Shown here: positions 1 to 8,404 of the stretch, one piece after another | How positions within the stretch are numbered: position 1 is the first letter of the stretch | How the letters are laid out: every line of letters starts with the position of its first letter | Source of the DNA: Micromonosporaceae bacterium | GTDB lineage: Bacteria > Actinomycetota > Actinomycetes > Mycobacteriales > Micromonosporaceae | Reading direction: 5' to 3' | Length of the DNA: 11,207 nt | Assembly (NCBI GenBank): GCA_019689695.1 | Contig: JADGHA010000102.1 | Span: forward strand, 1 to 11,207 | Notes under the pieces: model-generated | Told to the model about the DNA's origin: nothing | What the model saw: the letters and a program-made list of their open reading frames with translations, nothing else | Database searches by the model: none | Position numbers and translations under genes: made by a program

Positions 1-94
1 GTCGAGGTCTGCAGTCACGAGCGATCATCGATACCCTCCCTTCCTTCCTTGATCAATATGACTCGCCGCACCGGTCCGATTGGGAATCACTCGT

Positions 95-1015
95 CTAGGA
101 GGCGGCGCGCAGGGCCTTGGTGAACCAGGCGAAGGCGGGCGTCGCGGGCGGGAACGGCGGCCAGCCGTTGATGATCGCCATCAGCTGCCAGTACCGCTCC
201 GGCCTGGGATCGTCGGCCAGCTCCAGCGCGGCGAGCAACTCCCGCCGGTAAGCCTCGTCGTCCGTCCGGCCGACCGCCGACGCGTACGCGGCGACGAGCT
301 CGTCCACGATCGGCCGGGCCGCGGGCGAGGCCGGGTCCACGCCGTCCCGGAGTGCGGCTCCCGCCCGCTCGATGACCAGCTCGGCGGTGGTCTGCGCGGC
401 CTCCCCGGACGGCGTAGCCTTCGGACCCGGGCCGAACGACCCCTCGCCCATGCGCCGCAGCAGGGTCCGGAAGTCCGGGTCGGCGACCAGTTCGGCCAGC
501 TCGATCCAGGCGTCCACCTGCTCGTCGGTCGGGTCGTCGGGCAGCTCCGGGGTGACCGACCGGAGCCGGGCGGCGAAGCCCGGGTCGACCGGGATGCCCT
601 CGAAGATGCTGTCCAGGAACTCGGAAATCAGGCGACGCCGCTCCTCGGCGGTCGCCTGGACGATGCGGTTCATGCGATCGACCTCTTTCTGGGTGAGAGC
701 TGACCGGCGGGCCAGCGTGCGCAGGACCGCGCGCCGCACGCGCAGCAGCCGGATCTGGACGCCCAGGGCCTCCGCGTGGGCGCCCGCGACCCGCGGTAGG
801 TCGGACTCCCCCTCCAGCACCCGCCGGATGGTGGCCAGGTCCAGACCCAGCTCGCGCAGGGTGCGGACGAAGTCCAGCCGCAGCGCCGCGTCGGCGTCGT
901 AACGCCGGTGGCCCGACCGGGTACGCCCGGCCTCGGGCACCAGGCCCAGGTCGGAGTAGTACCGGACGGTCTTCACCGACAGTCCGCACCTGCGGGCCAG
1001 CTCGCCGATGTTCAT
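95..1015 (-). CDS. MerR-family transcriptional regulator
   Basis: Predicted DNA-binding, effector-responsive regulator of about 306 residues. The N-terminus (MNIGELARRCGLSVKTVRYY) is the classic MerR winged-helix start, followed by the YSDLGLVPEAGRTRSGHRRYD wing region and a dimerisation helix to about residue 115. The remaining ~190 residues form a long C-terminal domain that I cannot assign to a known ligand class; it lacks the cysteine pattern of metal sensors, so a small organic ligand is more likely (inference). I chose the ATG at 1013-1015 because a MerR-type promoter ends 7 nt upstream of it, implying a leaderless transcript. A TTG at 1028-1030 would add five residues (MSIDL); a purine-rich GGGGGAGG sits directly against it, too close for normal spacing. 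The target beyond its own promoter is unknown; no obvious partner gene lies in the window. Confidence 0.9.
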   Translation of the reverse strand: MNIGELARRCGLSVKTVRYYSDLGLVPEAGRTRSGHRRYDADAALRLDFVRTLRELGLDLATIRRVLEGESDLPRVAGAHAEALGVQIRLLRVRRAVLRTLARRSALTQKEVDRMNRIVQATAEERRRLISEFLDSIFEGIPVDPGFAARLRSVTPELPDDPTDEQVDAWIELAELVADPDFRTLLRRMGEGSFGPGPKATPSGEAAQTTAELVIERAGAALRDGVDPASPAARPIVDELVAAYASAVGRTDDEAYRRELLAALELADDPRPERYWQLMAIINGWPPFPPATPAFAWFTKALRAAS

Positions 1016-1022
1016 GAGGTCG

Positions 1023-1053
1023 ATGCTCAATCCTCCCCCTACTGGAGGTTCAA
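1023..1053 (-). promoter_or_regulatory. MerR-type promoter and operator upstream of the MerR gene
   Basis: Read on the minus strand, a -35 hexamer TTGAAC (1053-1048) is followed by exactly 19 nt and a -10-like GAGCAT (1028-1023), then 7 nt to the ATG at 1015. The over-long 19-bp spacer holds an imperfect dyad, CCTCC (1032-1036) and GGAGG (1044-1048). A 19-20 bp spacer with the operator inside it is the hallmark of promoters activated by MerR-family proteins through DNA distortion. Self-regulation is therefore likely (inference). The -10 match is weak. Confidence 0.55.
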
Positions 1054-1203
1054 GCGCCTTTACAGATGCCTCTCAGGTACGAGGAGAATTCCACGAGTGA
1101 CACAGAAGATGCTGGTCAGATCGCCACTTCTATACCGCAGATGCGATAGCTGATCCCGAGCCGGGCGCGGCACAGGGTCCGGTTGCCGCCACTTGTCACA
1201 TGG

Positions 1204-1821
1204 TCAACGTGGATCGGGGGATTGCGGAGCCGCGTGAGGGAGGAGGGCGCGGACGCCGTTCAGGAAGGTCGCCCGGTCCGGGGTACCGGTGAGTGTCTGC
1301 TGCAGCAGGTAGCCGAGCAACATACCGAACAGCGCCGAGCCCGCCGCGTCGGCGTCGACGTCCGGCGGCAGGTACCCGGCGTCCTTGGCCCGCCGGACGA
1401 GCGCTGTCATCCGCTGCCGAACCGTGCCGTAGACGTTCCCGACGAAGGCCGCGAGGGTCGGGTTGCGCATCGACTCGGCCCAGACCTGCAGGGCCAGGCG
1501 GAACGGTCCGTCCGGGCCGAGCCGTGGCTGGAGGTCGTCCACCAGCCGCTCCATCGCCTGGTCCAGCGGCAGTGCCGGCTCGTGGCCGGCAATCGCGCCG
1601 ATCTCGGTGCTGACTTCGTCGACCACCTCGCCGGCTATCGCCGTGATCAGGTCATCCTTGCTCTTGAAGTACCGGTAGACGGCGCCGACCGACAGCCCCG
1701 ACTCGGCGATCACGTGCTGCATCGACGTGGCGTGGAAGCCGTTGCGGGTGAAGCAGAGCCGGGCCGCGTCGAGGATCTGCCGCCGCCGTGCGGCGAGGTG
1801 TTCGTCGGAGACGCGAGGCAC
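1204..1821 (-). CDS. TetR/AcrR-family transcriptional repressor
   Basis: A 205-residue protein, the usual TetR length. Residues about 11-58 form the N-terminal three-helix DNA-binding domain: ARRRQILDAARLCFTRNGF, then the helix-turn-helix with SGLSVGAVYRYFKSKDDLI, a textbook TetR/AcrR recognition helix. The C-terminal ligand and dimer domain is less conserved (AMERLVDDLQPRLGPDGPFRLALQ region). The start is the GTG at 1821-1819; a -10-like TACGGT ends 6 nt upstream, so the mRNA may be leaderless. The gene is divergent from the membrane protein gene at 1919, and two matching dyads lie in the shared 97-bp intergenic region. The natural reading is that this protein represses itself and the membrane protein gene until a toxic or signalling compound is bound. 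The ligand cannot be told from sequence. Confidence 0.93.
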   Translation of the reverse strand: MPRVSDEHLAARRRQILDAARLCFTRNGFHATSMQHVIAESGLSVGAVYRYFKSKDDLITAIAGEVVDEVSTEIGAIAGHEPALPLDQAMERLVDDLQPRLGPDGPFRLALQVWAESMRNPTLAAFVGNVYGTVRQRMTALVRRAKDAGYLPPDVDADAAGSALFGMLLGYLLQQTLTGTPDRATFLNGVRALLPHAAPQSPDPR

Positions 1822-1827
1822 CTCACA

Positions 1828-1856
1828 ACCGTAAAACGAACGCTCGTTCTTGACGA
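1828..1856 (-). promoter_or_regulatory. Putative tetR promoter
   Basis: Minus strand: -35-like TCGTCA (1856-1851), a 17-nt spacer (1850-1834) that contains the first repressor dyad, and -10-like TACGGT (1833-1828), followed by 6 nt and the GTG start. The geometry is good but the hexamers are only partial matches (4/6 and 3/6). It would give a leaderless mRNA. Confidence 0.4.
1835..1848. promoter_or_regulatory. Putative TetR operator, site 1
   Basis: The 14-bp sequence AACGAACGCTCGTT follows the dyad AACGAA-N2-TTCGTT with one mismatch in the right arm. It lies inside the -35/-10 spacer of the predicted tetR promoter and just upstream of the predicted -35 of the divergent membrane protein gene, so binding would block tetR transcription directly. 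It is the same motif in the same register as site 2, 55 bp away. Confidence 0.65.
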
Positions 1857-1877
1857 GGGGCTGGCCTCGGTGAGAGT
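1850..1877 (+). promoter_or_regulatory. Putative promoter of the membrane protein gene
   Basis: Plus strand: TTGACG (1850-1855, 5/6 match to the -35 consensus), a 16-nt spacer, then a weak -10-like GAGAGT (1872-1877). Transcription would start near 1884, just upstream of operator site 2. Its -35 overlaps the -35 of the divergent tetR promoter, so the two are placed back to back. Confidence 0.4.
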
Positions 1878-1889
1878 GTTCCGTCAGAG

Positions 1890-1903
1890 AACGAACATTC
1901 GTT
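1890..1903. promoter_or_regulatory. Putative TetR operator, site 2
   Basis: AACGAACATTCGTT is a perfect AACGAA-N2-TTCGTT dyad. It sits immediately downstream of the predicted rightward start point and just upstream of the Shine-Dalgarno sequence AGAGGAG (1905-1911) of the membrane protein gene. A repressor here would act as a roadblock. The near-identical site 1 supports both as binding sites for the adjacent TetR protein. Confidence 0.7.
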
Positions 1904-1918
1904 TTAGAGGAGCTTCGG

Positions 1919-2920
1919 ATGGCTCACCGGCAACCCCCCGTCCTGGTGCTCGCCGCGCTGATCGCCACCGGCGTGGTCGCGGTGCAGGCACTCCTGGTGG
2001 CGCTGTTCGCCTGGCCGGCCGCGAACGCCGAGCCGCGTGACCTACCGGTCGTCGTGGCCGGCCCGACGCCAGCGGTCGAGCAGCTCGCCGGGCAGCTGCG
2101 CGCCGCGCGGCCGGGCGCGTTCGACATCACCACCGCGCCCGACGCCGCAGCCGCCGACCAGGCGCTGCGCGACCGCGACGCGTACGCCGCCTTTGTCGTC
2201 GATCCGGGTGGTGTGTCGCTCCACACCGCGTCCGCCGCCAGCCCGGCCGTCGCGCAGCTGCTCACCCAAGCGGCAGGCCAACTCGGCGGGCAGCAGGTGC
2301 CGGTGACCGACGTGGTGCCGACCGACGCGGACGACCCGCACGGCGGGGGCTTCGGCGCCGGCTTCCTGCCACTGGCGATCACCAGCCTGGTGGTCGGCAC
2401 GGTGCTGGTCGTCGCGGTCCGCAGCCGGTCCGGCAGGCTGGTCGGCCTGGTGGCGTACGCGGTGCTCGCCGGCCTGGTCGCCACCCTCGTGCTGCAGCAG
2501 TGGCTCGGCGTACTGCCCGACCACTATCTCGCGGGCGCCGCCGCCATCGGGCTGTTCGCCCTGGCCGCCGGCGCGACGGTGGCCGGGCTGGGCAGCCTCC
2601 TGGGCTACCCGGGGATCGGCCTGGGTGCGCTGCTGGTGTTCCTGGTCGCCACCCCGCTGTCCGGCCTGAACGGGGCGCCCGAGCTGCTGCCCGAGCCGTG
2701 GGGTGAGGTGGGCCAGTGGCTGCCGGTCGGCGCAGGCGGTTCGCTGCTGCGTTCCGCGGCGTACTTCGACTGGGCAGGGGCCAATCAGCCGGTATCCGTA
2801 CTTGTCGGATCCGCTGTGGCCGGGCTGGCGCTGGTGGTGGCCGGGCGGCCCGGGCGCCGCCACGGCTCGGCCGGGGTGGTTGCCGCGCCGCGCCGGCAGG
2901 ACCCCGTGCCTGCGGCCTGA
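1919..2920 (+). CDS. YhgE/Pip- or ABC-2-permease-like membrane protein
   Basis: A 333-residue integral membrane protein. One hydrophobic segment at about residues 8-33 precedes a non-membrane, probably extracellular domain (about 35-147, with VVVAGPTPAVEQLAGQL and a repeated 'AAFVVDPGG' type core). Then come about five further segments, near 150-167, 174-192, 203-228, 232-250 and 291-309. Between the last two lies PELLPEPWGEVGQWLPVGAG followed by LLRSAAYF, the conserved loop found in YhgE/Pip, DUF3533 and ABC-2-type permease relatives. These proteins are usually linked with export of drugs, lipids or proteins, but the substrate is not predictable. No ATPase gene is adjacent, so it either borrows one or works without it. 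The ATG at 1919 has a good Shine-Dalgarno sequence (AGAGGAG, 7 nt upstream). Divergence from a TetR gene with shared operators suggests inducible efflux. Confidence 0.8.
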   Translation: MAHRQPPVLVLAALIATGVVAVQALLVALFAWPAANAEPRDLPVVVAGPTPAVEQLAGQLRAARPGAFDITTAPDAAAADQALRDRDAYAAFVVDPGGVSLHTASAASPAVAQLLTQAAGQLGGQQVPVTDVVPTDADDPHGGGFGAGFLPLAITSLVVGTVLVVAVRSRSGRLVGLVAYAVLAGLVATLVLQQWLGVLPDHYLAGAAAIGLFALAAGATVAGLGSLLGYPGIGLGALLVFLVATPLSGLNGAPELLPEPWGEVGQWLPVGAGGSLLRSAAYFDWAGANQPVSVLVGSAVAGLALVVAGRPGRRHGSAGVVAAPRRQDPVPAA

Positions 2921-2942
2921 CCGGGCCGGATGCGGGCGGTCA
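2918..2942 (+). terminator. Weak hairpin at the stop of the membrane protein gene
   Basis: TGACCG (2918-2923, including the stop codon) and CGGTCA (2937-2942) form a 6-bp stem with a 13-nt G-rich loop and no T-run. It could be a weak terminator isolating this gene from the nucleoside operon, but hairpins of this size occur by chance in such G+C-rich DNA. Confidence 0.25.
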
Positions 2943-3025
2943 CGGGCGCGTAACGAGCGTTCAACAACCGGGCGCGGCAGTCGTCGGGCACCGGGTCGCC
3001 AGGCGTACGCTCCCGTCCAACGATT

Positions 3026-3043
3026 CACCGCTACGTGGCGGTG
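3026..3043 (+). promoter_or_regulatory. Palindrome in the leader of the BMP lipoprotein gene
   Basis: CACCGC (3026-3031) and GCGGTG (3038-3043) form a perfect 6-bp dyad around TACGTG, 8 bp before the Shine-Dalgarno sequence. It could be a repressor operator for the operon or a 5' mRNA hairpin. A -10-like TACGCT at 3006-3011 lies upstream, with no convincing -35, so the promoter of the operon is not firmly located. Confidence 0.35.
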
Positions 3044-3067
3044 TGCACCTTGGGAAGGAGAACCGTC

Positions 3068-4168
3068 TTGCGCCCTGTGCGTGGGATGAGGATCGTCGCT
3101 GCGCTGGCGGTGGGTGGGCTCGCGCTGAGCGCCGCCGCCTGCGGCGACGCTCCCGATGAGAACAACAACGCTGGCGGCGGGGGCGCAAAGCCCGCTTCGA
3201 AGTACACCGCCTGCATGGTCACCGACATCGGCGGCATCGACGACAAGTCGTTCAACGCCTCCGCCTGGGCCGGCATCCAGGAGGCGGCCAAGGAGCAGAC
3301 CAACATCGACCCGAAGTACGTCGCGTCCTCCAGCGAGCAGGACTACGAGCCGAACCTGAACCAGTTCGTCAACCAGAAGTGCAACTTCATCCTGGCGGTC
3401 GGCGGGCTGATGGCGGACGCCACCAAGAAGGTGGCCCTGGCCCACCCCGACCAGCAGTTCGGCATCGTGGACTCGGTGATCCCGGAGGCGTCGAACGTCT
3501 TCCCGATGCAGTTCGACACCGCCCAGGCGGCGTTCCTCGCCGGCTACCTGGCCGCCGGGTACTCCAAGACCGGCAAGGTGGCCACCTACGGCGGCCTGCC
3601 GATCCCCCCGGTGACCATCTTCATGGACGGCTTCGCCGACGGGGTGGCCTACTACAACCAGCAGAAGGGCAAGAACGTCCAGGTGCTGGGGTGGGACAAG
3701 GCCAAGCAGAACGGCTCGTTCGCGCAGAGCTTCACCGAACAGGCCAAGGGCAAGGCGATCAGTGACACGTTCGTCGCCCAGGGCGCGGACGTGATCATGC
3801 CGGTGGCCGGCGGCACCGGCCTGGGCACCGCCGCGGCCGCCCAGCAGTCGGGCGGCAAGTACTCGGTCATCTGGGTCGACCAGGACGGCTGCAACAGCGC
3901 TGCGCAGTACTGCTCGACGTTCCTCTCGACGGTCGTGAAGAACATCAAGGACGCGGTCAAGGAGGCCGTGGTCAAGGGCGCCAAGGGCGAGAAGCTGGAC
4001 GCGTCGGCGGGCTTCATCGGCACGCTGGCCAACAACGGCGTCTCGCTGGCTCCGTTCCACGAGTTCGACAGCAAGGTCCCGGCCGAGCTGAAGTCCGAGC
4101 TTGACCAGGTCAAGCAGGACATCATCTCGGGCAAGATCAAGGTGACCTCACCGGCCCAGCCGAAGTGA
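3068..4168 (+). CDS. BMP-family nucleoside-binding lipoprotein of an ABC importer
   Basis: Extracytoplasmic substrate-binding protein, about 366 residues, of the BMP/PnrA/TmpC family. Characterised members bind purine or broader nucleosides and deliver them to an ABC permease. The start is taken as TTG at 3068, placed 7 nt after an excellent Shine-Dalgarno sequence (GGAAGGAG, 3053-3060); an ATG further downstream at 3086 is possible, while an earlier in-frame GTG at 3035 would precede this ribosome site. A signal peptide (RIVAALAVGGLALSAAAC) ends at a lipobox with Cys25 as the lipidated residue, followed by a short Asn/Gly-rich linker. The family fingerprint MVTDIGGIDDKSFN lies at residues 50-63, with further conserved blocks FILAVGGLMADA, ADVIMPVAGGTGLG and IWVDQDGC. 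It heads the operon. The strong hairpin after its stop may favour higher expression of the binding protein than of the membrane parts. Confidence 0.93.
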   Translation: MRPVRGMRIVAALAVGGLALSAAACGDAPDENNNAGGGGAKPASKYTACMVTDIGGIDDKSFNASAWAGIQEAAKEQTNIDPKYVASSSEQDYEPNLNQFVNQKCNFILAVGGLMADATKKVALAHPDQQFGIVDSVIPEASNVFPMQFDTAQAAFLAGYLAAGYSKTGKVATYGGLPIPPVTIFMDGFADGVAYYNQQKGKNVQVLGWDKAKQNGSFAQSFTEQAKGKAISDTFVAQGADVIMPVAGGTGLGTAAAAQQSGGKYSVIWVDQDGCNSAAQYCSTFLSTVVKNIKDAVKEAVVKGAKGEKLDASAGFIGTLANNGVSLAPFHEFDSKVPAELKSELDQVKQDIISGKIKVTSPAQPK

Positions 4169-4200
4169 TGAGCCGGTCCCGGCCCGCATCGTGAGACGAT

Positions 4201-4259
4201 GCCGAAGGTGCCCGGTCCCGTGATGCGCAACGCAACGTCCGGGGCCAGGCACCTTCGGC
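4201..4259 (+). repeat. Perfect 12-bp inverted repeat after the lipoprotein gene
   Basis: GCCGAAGGTGCC (4201-4212) is repeated in exact inverted form at 4248-4259, separated by 35 nt. There is no T-run. It sits in the 123-bp gap between the lipoprotein stop (4168) and the ATPase start (4292). In ABC operons such intercistronic stem-loops often protect the upstream message from 3' exonucleases or partly terminate, giving more binding protein than transporter. That role is inferred here. Confidence 0.7.
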
Positions 4260-4279
4260 GCTAGCCGGGACGCACCTGC

Positions 4280-4291
4280 AGGAGGCCTGAG

Positions 4292-4294
<3 letters not shown>
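4280..4294 (+). promoter_or_regulatory. Shine-Dalgarno sequence fixing a CTG start
   Basis: AGGAGG (4280-4285), 6-nt spacer CCTGAG, then CTG (4292-4294) opening the ATPase frame as Met-Lys-Leu-Glu-Leu-Arg. This is an ideal ribosome site, and the resulting N-terminus aligns with the usual start of this ATPase family, so CTG is very probably the initiator. Confidence 0.8.
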
Positions 4295-5856
<1,562 letters not shown>

Positions 5857-5860
<4 letters not shown>

Positions 5861-7122
5861 CCGCGACAGAGCAGCGTGAGACGCCCGAGGCCACCCTGGC
5901 CCGCGAGGAGACCTTCCTTCAGCACTTCCTGCACAGCCTGTGGGCGGCGAACACGGTCACCGTCACGGTGCTGTCGATCGTGCTGGCCGTCATCGTCGGC
6001 GGCATCCTGATCATCGTCTCCGACGAGGACGTGCTCAACACGTACTCGTACTTCACCGCCCGGCCCAGCGACGCGCTCAACGCCAGCTGGGACGTGGTCA
6101 GCGACGCGTACGCGAACCTGTTCAAGGGCTCCATCGTCGACCCGGCCGCGGTCCAGGGCTGGATCGACGGCAGCAACGGCTGGCAGGCGGTGTTCAGTCC
6201 GATCTCGGAGACGCTGACCTACGCCGCACCGCTGGTGTTCACCGGGCTGGCGGTGGCACTGGCGTTCCGCGGCGGCTTGTTCAACATCGGCGGGCAGGGC
6301 CAGGCGGTGATAGGCGCGATCACTGCCGCGGTGGCCGGGATCCTGATCCCGCTGCCGATCGTCCTCGCCGTGACCGTGGCGGTGGTCGCCGGTGCGGCGG
6401 GTGGCGCGGTCTGGGGATTCGTCCCCGGGGTCCTCAAGGCACGCACCGGCGCCCACGAGGTGATCACCACGATCATGCTCAACTACACCGCCGGGCTGTT
6501 CCTGACCTGGATCGTGCTCCAGCGCGGCGTGCACGACCCGGATCGCACCGACGCGATCAGCAAGCCGGTCGACTCCGCGGCCCGCCTGCCGCACCTGCTC
6601 GGCGACGGGCTGCGGATGAACCTCGGCATCGTGCTCGCGGTGGCGGCCACCTGGGTCGTGGCCTGGCTGCTCAACCGGACCACGTTCGGCTTCGAGCTGC
6701 GGGCGGTGGGCGCCAACCCGGACGCCGCCCGGACTGCGGGCATGAGCGTGACCCGCACGTACACGCTGCTGATGGTGGTGGCCGGGGCGCTGGCCGGGCT
6801 GGGCGGCGCCACCCAGGTGCTCGGCACGGCGTACGCCCTGACCCCGGCCGTGGCGGGCAATATCGGCTTCGACGGCCTGCTGGTCGCCCTGCTCGGCCGC
6901 AACCGGCCCTGGGGGGTCCTGCTGGCGGCGCTGCTGTTCGGCGCGCTACGGGCCGGCGGCAACCGGATGCAGTCCTTCTCCGGCATCTCCCTGGAGCTGG
7001 TCACCGTGCTGCAGGCCCTGATCGTCATCTTCATCGCGGCGCCCGCACTGGTGAAGGCGATCTTCCGGCTGCGCGCCGCGCGGGCCGCCCGGCTGCAGAC
7101 CAGCGTGGCGAAGGGCTGGTGA
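5857..7122 (+). CDS. Nucleoside ABC importer permease, subunit 1
   Basis: Inner-membrane permease of 421 residues, BPD_transp_2 family, resembling YufP/NupP and L. lactis NupB. A soluble N-terminus (1-32) is followed by a first membrane segment (about 33-54), an external loop of about 65 residues, and then the hydrophobic core with FRGGLFNIGGQGQ (137-149), EVITTIMLNY (201-210) and the cytoplasmic coupling loop LRAVGANPDAARTAGMSV (281-298) expected to contact the ATPase. LLGRNRPWGVLLAALLFGAL (345-364) is also family-typical. The ATG overlaps the ATPase stop by 4 bp (ATGA), and GGAG lies 5 nt upstream inside the ATPase gene, so the two are translationally coupled. It should pair with the second permease to form the channel. 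Confidence 0.93.
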
Positions 7123-7129
7123 GCCGAGC

Positions 7130-8398
7130 ATGTCGACTGCGACCGTGGACGACCTGACGGCCGTCGCCGAGGTCCGCAAGTTCTGGACCCGCGACCGCAA
7201 GGCCGGGCTCGTCTTCACCGTGCTCGGCGTGGTGGCGATGGGCTGGTTCGGTGCGCTGGCACCGGCGGAGACGGCCCGGTTCACCCTCAGCGAGGACGCT
7301 TCCGGGGCCGCGCTGGAGATCAACGGCCAGCTCGGCGCCGTGCTGTTCGGCGCGATCGCCGCGGCCGCCGGCGTCGGCCTGCTCACCGGTGCCGCCCGGC
7401 GCTGGCTGGGCCAGCTGATGGGCCTGGGCATCGTGTGCTTCGTCCTGTCCTTCCTGTGCTGGCAGGTGGCCGGGAAGTTCATGCCGCTGGTGGACACCGC
7501 CGCGGGCTCGCTGGAGCTGGCGCTGCCGTTGATCCTCGGGGCGATGGCCGGCGTGCTGTGCGAGCGCTCGGGCGTGGTCAACGTGGCGATCGAGGGCCAG
7601 TTCCTGATGGGCGCGTTCGGCGCCGCGCTGGTCGGCACGCTGGCCGCCAACGCCTGGTTCGGCCTGCTCGGCGCACTGGTCGGCGGCCTGATCATCGCCG
7701 CGCTGCTCGCCGTGCTCTCCATCCGCTACCTGGTCGACCAGGTCGTGGCCGGCATCGTGCTGAACCTGCTCGCGCTCGGCCTGACCGGCTTCTTGTACGA
7801 GCGGCTGATGCAGACCGACGCGGCGAAATACAACGAGCCGCCGCAGCTGCCGACCTGGCGCATCCCCGGGCTGGCCGAGATTCCGGTGCTCGGGCCGGTC
7901 GTCTTCGACACCAACCCGCTGGTCTACCTGGCACTGGCCCTGGTCGTGATCATCCACTTCGGACTGTCCCGGACCCGCTGGGGCCTGCGTACCCGGGCGG
8001 TGGGCGAGCACCCGACCGCGGCGGACACGGTGGGCATCCGGGTGCTCGGCACCCGGTGGCGCAACGTGCTGGTGGCCGGACTGGTGGCCGGTGCCGGCGG
8101 CGCCTACTTCACCGAGGTGGCGACCGGCAGCTTCAACAAGAACATGACCTCCGGTGCCGGCTTCATCGCGCTGGCCGCGTTGATCTTCGGCCGGTGGACC
8201 CCGGTGGGTGCCTTCGGCGCCGCACTCTTCTTCGGCTTCGCCAACAAGCTCGCCACCTACCTGAGCGCCACCGGCAGCTCGGTGCCCAGCCAGTTCCTGA
8301 ACATGTTGCCGTACGTGGCGACCATCATCGCGGTTGCCGGGCTGGTGGGTCGGGTACGCGCACCGGCGGCCGATGGCAAGCCGTACGTGAAGGGTTGA
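7130..8398 (+). CDS. Nucleoside ABC importer permease, subunit 2
   Basis: Inner-membrane permease of 422 residues, BPD_transp_2 family, resembling YufQ/NupQ and L. lactis NupC. The common core starts near residue 128 (LELALPLILGAMAGVLCERSG) and includes NVAIEGQ (151-157), VDQVVAGIVLNL (202-213) and the coupling loop RAVGEHPTAADTVGIRV (289-305). About 120 residues precede this core and carry roughly three additional hydrophobic segments (25-44, 68-86, 97-112); many family members are nearer 300-320 residues, so this N-terminal extension is notable, although it is common in actinomycetes to my recollection. The ATG lies 7 bp after the previous stop with only a weak Shine-Dalgarno sequence (GAG), suggesting translational coupling. 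Confidence 0.93.
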   Translation: MSTATVDDLTAVAEVRKFWTRDRKAGLVFTVLGVVAMGWFGALAPAETARFTLSEDASGAALEINGQLGAVLFGAIAAAAGVGLLTGAARRWLGQLMGLGIVCFVLSFLCWQVAGKFMPLVDTAAGSLELALPLILGAMAGVLCERSGVVNVAIEGQFLMGAFGAALVGTLAANAWFGLLGALVGGLIIAALLAVLSIRYLVDQVVAGIVLNLLALGLTGFLYERLMQTDAAKYNEPPQLPTWRIPGLAEIPVLGPVVFDTNPLVYLALALVVIIHFGLSRTRWGLRTRAVGEHPTAADTVGIRVLGTRWRNVLVAGLVAGAGGAYFTEVATGSFNKNMTSGAGFIALAALIFGRWTPVGAFGAALFFGFANKLATYLSATGSSVPSQFLNMLPYVATIIAVAGLVGRVRAPAADGKPYVKG

Positions 8399-8404
8399 CG
8401 GATA

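Noticed and set aside
1..94. Leftmost bases downstream of the MerR gene
   Set aside because: No convincing gene end, hairpin or repeat could be seen; only pyrimidine-rich CCTTCC runs of no clear meaning.
1097..1153. Possible 18-codon peptide (GTG start, GAGGAG 10 nt upstream) between the MerR and TetR genes
   Set aside because: Too short to judge, base composition unlike the coding regions around it, no recognisable motif; probably intergenic sequence.
3035..3067. GTG at 3035 as start of the lipoprotein
   Set aside because: It lies upstream of the strong Shine-Dalgarno sequence at 3053-3060 and would add 11 residues before a normal signal peptide.
2042..4060. Very long open frame on the minus strand across the membrane protein and lipoprotein genes
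   Set aside because: It is the antisense shadow of two clearly identified genes; its translation is Arg/Gly/His-rich low-complexity sequence, typical of non-coding frames in G+C-rich DNA.
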